NCBI GenBank assembly: GCA_035503975.1
Contig: DATJST010000092.1
Span: 1 to 10,464 of the forward strand
From: DATJMJ01 sp035503975
Lineage (GTDB): Bacteria > Actinomycetota > Acidimicrobiia > Acidimicrobiales > Palsa-688
Direction: 5' to 3'
DNA length: 10,464 nucleotides
Of this stretch, positions 6,308 to 10,464 are shown piece after piece; the first letter of the stretch is position 1; every line of letters starts with the position of its first letter. A program made the translations under genes and the position numbers. The notes under the pieces are model-generated. The model saw nothing but the letters and a program-made list of their open reading frames with translations, was not told the origin of the DNA and made no database searches.

Positions 6308-7804
6308 CTACAGGCCAGAAAAGGCCTCGATGCTCGAGCCGTTGGGAGCGTAGAGCACGTCGTCGAGCGCGATAACCCACGGGAAGTCGCTGCCGGAGGC
6401 GGCTAAATGGATCTCCTGGACGACGCGTCCATTGTCGATGTCGAAGGCGTAAAGGGTGCCGTCCCGGTCCTCCTCGAACAACTTGCTGCCTGCCACCATC
6501 AAGACGCCCGTACCGCCGGCGCTGGCCGTCCAAAGGACGTGCAAGGACCGGCCGTGTACCTGCACCGCCACCGGCCCGCTGGTGCAGGGGAAGTACACGG
6601 TGTGCCCGTCCACGGCGTCCGCCCCGTACGCTCCCTGGCCGGCGCTGCCCGGGCACACCTGGGCCTCGGCAAGTTGCCCCCCGACCCCGCCGAGGTGAGC
6701 CAAGTCGAGCAGGTAGGCGAGGCCCTGCTTGCCAACCACGACGGCGACGCCACCGGGGAGCACCGCGGGTGCGCTCGAACCGAGGTCCAGGTCCTGCTGG
6801 TTGAGCTGCACCCAGTTGGTCGGGCCGAACACGCCCACCTCGTGCAGGGCCGGCGAGAGCTCGAACACTCCATTTGAACCATCGAACGGCTGTCCCGGCC
6901 CGCCCGCGCCATTGCCGTCCGCGAACAAGAGGTCGCCGTCGGGCAGCACGTCCGGCCCCCCCGGCTCCCATATGCCGGCCTGGTTCTGCGTGGGTACGTG
7001 CCAATAGCCGGGGGTACCGCCAGATTGCGGTACCGAGACGATGGCGCCCCAGTACGCGTTGCAGTCGCCGTACAACCCGCCCAGAGCTATGTAGACGTTG
7101 CCGTCCTCTTCGTCCAAGGCCGATCTTTGCTGCTCAGCGGCCGGGTTCTTGCCTGGGACGGCAAAAGGCTGCTCGCGCACCACGCGGCCGTCTGAGGCCG
7201 CCAGCACGACGAGCTCATGGCCGGGCGTGCCGTGCAGGTAGGTGAGGACCGCCACGAACAGGTCCCCGGTCGCCGGGTTCAAGACCGGAGCCCCGGTTAC
7301 CCCCGACGGGTCGATGTTGCCGCATGGGAGGTTGCTCGTGACCGGAGTGGCGACGTGCACGCGCCAGCGCACGGCACCTGTACCCTCGTCTAGAGCGTAG
7401 ACCGTGTTGTTCTCCGTGGCCACGAAGATGCACCCGCCTGCCACAACTGGTTGGCCGTAGACCGCACCGTCGAGCGCCACCGACCGCCAGCGTGGCCGCA
7501 GTGTGGCCGCAGGCCCCGTAATGCCTACACCATCACCCGAATGGAGCGGGACGGCATCAAACTGTGGCCAAGGCGCCTGACCGGGCCCCGATGTCCGCCC
7601 ACAGGTGCCAGGCTTCCCAGCTGGGAACAGCTTTCGCGCGGCGGGTGCCGCAGGTGTGCCGCGTGTACTGGGTGTGCCGGGTGTACCGGGTGTGGCACGT
7701 ACGGCTGCACCGGCTGCACCGGCCAACGACAACGGCGAGCCACCCGGCAATAGGCAACTCGCGGCCAGTACAGCTCCCAGCGCAAATCGAGTGCGTGTGT
7801 TCAC
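6308..7804 (-). CDS. Exported PQQ/BamB-like beta-propeller protein
   Basis: This 498-residue exported protein (from GTG 7804) has an N-terminus with two arginines and the hydrophobic run FALGAVLAASCLL. LAASC (Cys17) matches a loose lipobox, so it may be a lipoprotein; otherwise cleavage near SLAGAAGA is expected. A Pro/Thr/Gly linker (about 35-60) precedes a propeller with PQQ-like blades such as VYGQPVVAGGCIFVATENNT, VYALDEGTGAVRW, GAPVLNPATGDLFVAVL, and a last blade with TLYAFDIDNGRVVQEI. At least six cysteines suggest disulfides outside the cell. No enzyme motif is visible, and PQQ-dehydrogenase heme or calcium sites are not evident, so a binding or scaffold role is the safest guess. GGAGG (7821-7817) lies 12 bases before the GTG, which is rather far. 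An ATG at closer spacing is out of frame. Upstream in-frame codons to 7864 would run through the hemH promoter area. Convergent with the 3D-domain gene. Confidence 0.82.
   Translation of the reverse strand: MNTRTRFALGAVLAASCLLPGGSPLSLAGAAGAAVRATPGTPGTPSTRGTPAAPAARKLFPAGKPGTCGRTSGPGQAPWPQFDAVPLHSGDGVGITGPAATLRPRWRSVALDGAVYGQPVVAGGCIFVATENNTVYALDEGTGAVRWRVHVATPVTSNLPCGNIDPSGVTGAPVLNPATGDLFVAVLTYLHGTPGHELVVLAASDGRVVREQPFAVPGKNPAAEQQRSALDEEDGNVYIALGGLYGDCNAYWGAIVSVPQSGGTPGYWHVPTQNQAGIWEPGGPDVLPDGDLLFADGNGAGGPGQPFDGSNGVFELSPALHEVGVFGPTNWVQLNQQDLDLGSSAPAVLPGGVAVVVGKQGLAYLLDLAHLGGVGGQLAEAQVCPGSAGQGAYGADAVDGHTVYFPCTSGPVAVQVHGRSLHVLWTASAGGTGVLMVAGSKLFEEDRDGTLYAFDIDNGRVVQEIHLAASGSDFPWVIALDDVLYAPNGSSIEAFSGL
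6312..6327. terminator. Small hairpin after the 3D-domain gene
   Basis: AGGCC (6312-6316) and GGCCT (6323-6327) form a perfect 5-bp stem with an AGAAAA loop, 8 bp after the stop of the 3D gene and inside the last codons of the opposing gene. It is the only obvious hairpin at this convergent junction. With no T-run on either side, it is a weak terminator candidate. Confidence 0.25.
7653..7697 (-). repeat. 9-bp tandem repeat in the linker of the PQQ-like protein
   Basis: Five 9-bp units of the pattern GGTGTGCCG/GGTGTACCG (plus strand) run from 7653 to 7697. On the coding strand they encode a TPG/TPS/TRG-rich linker just after the signal peptide. CGGCTGCAC occurs twice more just downstream (about 7702-7719), encoding Ala/Gly residues. 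Confidence 0.75.
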
Positions 7805-7854
7805 CCGGACATTGTGCCTCCGAGGTGGAGCCGATCGGCAGTAGGGTCCCTCGC
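7805..7854. promoter_or_regulatory. Divergent PQQ-like / hemH intergenic region
   Basis: This 50-bp gap separates the two divergent start codons. It contains an 8-bp palindrome, CCGATCGG (7831-7838), and GGAGG for the minus-strand gene. A CACAAT just before the minus-strand GTG could be a weak -10. No convincing hemH promoter is seen. Confidence 0.3.
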
Positions 7855-8868
7855 GTGGGACCACGCGCGGCCGCCTACGACAGCTTCTTGCTGGTCTCGT
7901 TCGGCGGGCCGGAGCGGGCCGAAGATGTCCTGCCGTTCCTCGAACGCGTGACGGCCGGCCGCGGTATCCCCCCGGCCCGTGTGCGGGCCGTCGCTGAGCA
8001 CTACTACCAGGCGGGCGGGGCGAGCCCCGTGAACGCCAGGTGCCGGGAGCTGCTGGCGGCCGTCGGTCCGCAACTGGCCGACCTCGGCCTGAGCCCGTAC
8101 TGGGGCAACCGCAATTGGCACCCGCTGCTCGAAGACACGGTGGCGGCGATGCGTGACCGGGGTATGGCGCGGGCGGTCGCGTTCGTCACGTCGGCCTACG
8201 GCGGTTACAGCAGTTGCCGGCAGTATTTGGACGACATCGCTGCAGCGCGCGCCAAAGTAGGGAAAGGGGCGCCCGAAATCAGCAAACTGCGCCTCTATTT
8301 CAACCACCCGGGGTGGGTACAGGCTTGGTCGTCCAGCGTGTCCGAAGCCGTTGCCAAGGGCCGGCAACTCACTGATCGGCAGGTCGAGGTGTTCTTTTCC
8401 GCTCACAGCGTTCCCGAGGCGCTGGCCCGCACCAGCCCCTACGTCGAGCAGGTTACGGACGCGGCGCGCTTGGCCGCCATCGGCGCCGGCGTGGAGCAGT
8501 GGCGGCTGGTATGGCAAAGCCGCTCGGGCAACCCGGCGTCGCCCTGGCTCGGCCCCGATATCTGTGACGCGATCACCGCCAGCGAGGCGGGCTGTGCCGT
8601 CGTCGTACCGATAGGGTTCGTGTGCGAAAACATGGAGATCGTGCACGATCTCGATGTCGAAGCGGCCCAAGCGGCGGCGGCAACAAGCATGCCGTTCGTC
8701 CGGGCGGCGGCGGTGAGCGGCCACCCGGCTTTTGTGCGCATGGTCGCCGACCTGGTCCGCGAGCGCCTGAGCCCGCGCGTCTCTCCCGCTGCGCTCGGCA
8801 GTCTCGGTCCGTGGCCGGACCAATGCCCCGAGGAGCACTGCCCTGCACCGGTTCACCGGGCCAGTTGA
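7855..8868 (+). CDS. hemH: Ferrochelatase (coproporphyrin type expected)
   Basis: The enzyme inserts ferrous iron into a porphyrin near the end of heme synthesis. In Actinomycetota the substrate is normally coproporphyrin III (CpfC), an inference from the lineage. It has 337 residues from GTG 7855, close to the usual 310-345. Family blocks are LLVSFGGPE (12-20), EHYYQAGGASPVN, YWGNRNWHP, FVTSAYGGYSSCRQY (110-124), FFSAHSVPE with His184, VWQSRSG, and VPIGFVCENMEIVHDLD with Glu261. His184 and Glu261 are the expected active-site pair. The His usually found two residues before that Glu (DHME or DHIE) is Asn here (ENME). Cys121, Cys324 and Cys329 match cysteines that hold a [2Fe-2S] cluster in mycobacterial ferrochelatases, but a fourth C-terminal cysteine is absent. 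GTG 7825 is an alternative start; 7855 has AGGG 8 bases upstream. ahcY follows on the same strand after 112 bp. Confidence 0.93.
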   Translation: MGPRAAAYDSFLLVSFGGPERAEDVLPFLERVTAGRGIPPARVRAVAEHYYQAGGASPVNARCRELLAAVGPQLADLGLSPYWGNRNWHPLLEDTVAAMRDRGMARAVAFVTSAYGGYSSCRQYLDDIAAARAKVGKGAPEISKLRLYFNHPGWVQAWSSSVSEAVAKGRQLTDRQVEVFFSAHSVPEALARTSPYVEQVTDAARLAAIGAGVEQWRLVWQSRSGNPASPWLGPDICDAITASEAGCAVVVPIGFVCENMEIVHDLDVEAAQAAAATSMPFVRAAAVSGHPAFVRMVADLVRERLSPRVSPAALGSLGPWPDQCPEEHCPAPVHRAS

Positions 8869-8928
8869 GGGAGGCTATTATCGGGCCAGGCTGACCTGAT
8901 GGGAAGGGCCCGATGGCCCCGGCCTCCC
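8869..8928 (+). promoter_or_regulatory. Two-tier hairpin between hemH and ahcY
   Basis: GGGAGGC (8869-8875) pairs perfectly with GCCTCCC (8922-8928). Nested inside, ATCGGGCC (8880-8887) pairs perfectly with GGCCCGAT (8907-8914) around a 19-base loop. The structure begins at the base after the hemH stop and fills over half of the spacer before ahcY. It may be a hemH terminator lacking a T-run, a processing site, or a 5' leader element of ahcY. It matches no riboswitch that I can name. Confidence 0.5.
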
Positions 8929-8963
8929 AGTGTGGTCCGCGCGCCCGGGGGGCGCCGCTAAAC

Positions 8964-8970
8964 AAAGGAG
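8964..8970 (+). promoter_or_regulatory. Shine-Dalgarno AAAGGAG of ahcY
   Basis: AAAGGAG lies 10 bases before the ATG at 8981 and fixes that start. The frame is open further upstream, to 8930, but that part is not homologous in character and overlaps the hairpin region. Confidence 0.75.
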
Positions 8971-8980
8971 AGCCGCCGCT

Positions 8981-10426
8981 ATGCCTACACCGGACGCGCG
9001 CCGATCCCAGGATGTCCCGGCTTTACCGTACCGGGTAGCCGAAATCGGCTTGGCCGATTTCGGGCGCCGCGAGATCGACCTGGCCGAGGTCGAGATGCCG
9101 GGGCTCATGGCGCTCCGCGAAGAATATGCCGGCTCCCAGCCCCTCGCCGGTGCCCGCATCAGCGGCTCGCTGCACATGACTGTGCAAACGGCAGTGCTGA
9201 TCGAGACATTGGCGGCACTCGGCGCGGAGGTACGCTGGGCCAGCTGCAACATCTTTTCCACCCAGGACCATGCGGCGGCGGCCATGGCGGCGGCCGGCGT
9301 GCCCGTGTTCGCGTGGAAAGGCGAGACCCTCGAGGAGTACTGGTGGGCTACGGAGCAGATGCTTACCTGGCCCGAGGACGACGGCCCGAACATGGTCGTC
9401 GACGACGGAGGCGACGCCACCCTGCTCGTCCACCTGGGTGTACAAGCCGAGCGCGAGGGCCAACTACCCGACCTCGGCCCCGATGACAGCGAGGAGCACC
9501 ATATCATCGCAGCCACGGTCCAAAAGACCCTCCGCACTCGCCCGGGCATGTGGACCAAAATGGCGGCCGGGATCCGAGGGGTAAGCGAAGAAACCACGAC
9601 CGGTGTCAACCGGCTGCGGCAGAGAGCCGCCATCGGTGCCCTTCTTTTCCCGGCCATGAACGTGAACGACTCGGTGACCAAGAGCAAGTTCGACAACCTC
9701 TACGGTGTGCGCCATTCGCTGATCGACGGGATCTTCCGGGCAACGGACGTGATGGTGGCCGGCAAGGTCGCCGTCGTGTGCGGCTATGGGGATGTCGGCA
9801 AGGGCTGCGCCCAGTCCCTGCGGGGCCAGGGTGCCCGGGTTGTGGTGACCGAGGTGGACCCCATCTGCGCCCTTCAAGCCGCGATGGAGGGTTACCAGGT
9901 CGCGACCCTGGACGAAGTGGTTCGCAGCGCTGACGTCTTCGTGACGGCCACGGGCAACCGCGACGTGATCGGGGCCGGGCATATGGCGCAAATGAAACAC
10001 AACGCGATCGTGTGCAATATCGGTCATTTCAACAACGAGATCGACATGGCTGGCCTCGCTCGCCTGCCCGGTGTGTCGCGCCACGAGGTGAAGCCCCAGG
10101 TGCACGCCTGGGACTTCCCCGACGGCCACTCGGTCATCGTGCTCGCCGAGGGGCGCCTCGTCAACCTCGGGTGCGCCACCGGCCACCCGAGCTTCGTGAT
10201 GTCGTCAAGTTTCACCAACCAGGTCCTCGCTCAGATCGAGATGTTCACCCACCCGGGGAGCTACGAGATCGGCGTGCACGTCCTACCCCGGCACCTGGAC
10301 GAGAAGGTGGCGCGGCTGCACCTCCCCAAGCTGGGCGCCCACCTCACCCAGCTCACCGAAAACCAGGCCAACTACATCGGCGTGCCCCTGGAGGGGCCGT
10401 ACAAACCGGCCGGGTACAGGTACTGA
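8981..10426 (+). CDS. ahcY: Adenosylhomocysteinase (S-adenosylhomocysteine hydrolase)
   Basis: This cytoplasmic NAD-dependent enzyme splits S-adenosylhomocysteine into adenosine and homocysteine. That removes the product inhibitor of methyltransferases and feeds methionine regeneration. It has 481 residues, in the range of the long bacterial form that carries an insertion in the catalytic domain. Visible blocks are the substrate-site SLHMTVQTA (His65), CNIFSTQDH, DDGGDAT (141-147), EETTTGV (203-209), NDSVTKSKFDN with the catalytic Lys and Asp (229-239), the Rossmann NAD loop GYGDVGKG (268-275), EVDP, NIGHFNNEIDM, EGRLVNLGCATGHPSFVMS, and the C-terminal KPAGYRY, whose Lys and Tyr reach the NAD of the partner subunit in the tetramer. 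All key residues are intact. It is downstream of hemH on the same strand with a structured spacer, so it could be co-transcribed or have its own regulated leader. The last 38 bp of the window after the stop hold nothing I can call. Confidence 0.98.
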   Translation: MPTPDARRSQDVPALPYRVAEIGLADFGRREIDLAEVEMPGLMALREEYAGSQPLAGARISGSLHMTVQTAVLIETLAALGAEVRWASCNIFSTQDHAAAAMAAAGVPVFAWKGETLEEYWWATEQMLTWPEDDGPNMVVDDGGDATLLVHLGVQAEREGQLPDLGPDDSEEHHIIAATVQKTLRTRPGMWTKMAAGIRGVSEETTTGVNRLRQRAAIGALLFPAMNVNDSVTKSKFDNLYGVRHSLIDGIFRATDVMVAGKVAVVCGYGDVGKGCAQSLRGQGARVVVTEVDPICALQAAMEGYQVATLDEVVRSADVFVTATGNRDVIGAGHMAQMKHNAIVCNIGHFNNEIDMAGLARLPGVSRHEVKPQVHAWDFPDGHSVIVLAEGRLVNLGCATGHPSFVMSSSFTNQVLAQIEMFTHPGSYEIGVHVLPRHLDEKVARLHLPKLGAHLTQLTENQANYIGVPLEGPYKPAGYRY

Positions 10427-10464
10427 CAGCGGCGGTCCCGACCGGGCGGGGCCAGGCGTGGCGG

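Noticed and set aside
6204..7004. Open frame of 266 codons on the minus strand overlapping the PQQ-like gene.
   Set aside because: It is a shifted frame of the same strand as a gene with clear propeller blades. It is Arg/Gly-rich with no motif.
7801..8856. Long open frame (351 codons) on the minus strand opposite hemH.
   Set aside because: It lies opposite a complete ferrochelatase, has no domain and is explained by high GC content.
8826..8870. Resemblance to the core of the SAH riboswitch (CCGAGGAGCACTGC at the end of hemH, upstream of ahcY).
   Set aside because: One mismatch to the remembered GAGGAGCGCUGC core is striking, and a CCGG-UUCA-CCGG hairpin and CCAG follow. However, the closing P1 stem has central mismatches and no downstream strand complementary to GAGCAC for the pseudoknot is found. 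The bases also encode the conserved CPEEHC of ferrochelatase, which explains them. A covariance search would settle it.
9464..10186. Open frame of 240 codons on the minus strand opposite ahcY.
   Set aside because: It is the antisense shadow of a certain gene, rich in His, Asp and Gly as expected for reverse-read ahcY codons.
10430..10464. Possible ahcY terminator (CGGT...ACCG at about 10433-10444).
   Set aside because: A 4-bp stem without a T-run at the window edge is not enough to call.

Overview
The window is GC-rich DNA with strongly G/C-biased third codon positions and has eight genes, one of them cut by the left edge. The evidence points to a high-GC Actinomycetota. The ferrochelatase is of the actinobacterial type with a cysteine-bearing C-terminus, and the adenosylhomocysteinase is the long bacterial form. 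The secreted repeat protein at 4583-6304 uses 'GYW...FGDA' repeats that I associate with Acidimicrobiia and related lineages. The class-level placement is inference; no rRNA or other phylogenetic marker was used.

Layout: (1) 1-879, plus strand, the 3' part of an aldo/keto reductase of the Kv-beta/AKR6 type; (2) 898-2712, minus, arginyl-tRNA synthetase (argS), convergent with gene 1; (3) 2767-3627, plus, an orphan ABC-transporter ATPase, divergent from argS; (4) 3677-3976, minus, a 99-residue acidic helical protein of unknown function; (5) 3977-4582, a 600-bp non-coding region holding hairpins, a good promoter (TTGACA-17-TAATGT) surrounded by three inverted repeats, and a roughly 200-nt potentially structured leader; (6) 4583-6304, plus, an exported protein with a basic pentapeptide-repeat linker, six beta-propeller-like repeats and a C-terminal 3D (three-aspartate) domain; (7) 6308-7804, minus, an exported PQQ/BamB-like beta-propeller protein whose stop lies 3 bp from the stop of gene 6; (8) 7855-8868, plus, ferrochelatase (hemH/cpfC), and (9) 8981-10426, plus, S-adenosylhomocysteine hydrolase (ahcY). 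The last two are separated by a 112-bp spacer that can fold into a long two-tier hairpin.

Most genes are unrelated housekeeping functions: translation (argS), heme synthesis (hemH) and the methyl cycle (ahcY). The strand alternates at nearly every gene, so only hemH-ahcY could be one transcription unit. The two exported propeller proteins in the middle are the accessory part. The 3D domain suggests cell-wall work for gene 6, and the elaborate promoter and leader in front of it are the most unusual regulatory signals here. I see no mobile element, CRISPR array, tRNA, rRNA or defence system, and no evidence of a wholly new multi-gene system. The best leads are the dyad-rich promoter and leader of the 3D gene, the structured hemH-ahcY spacer, and the propeller-3D fusion itself.
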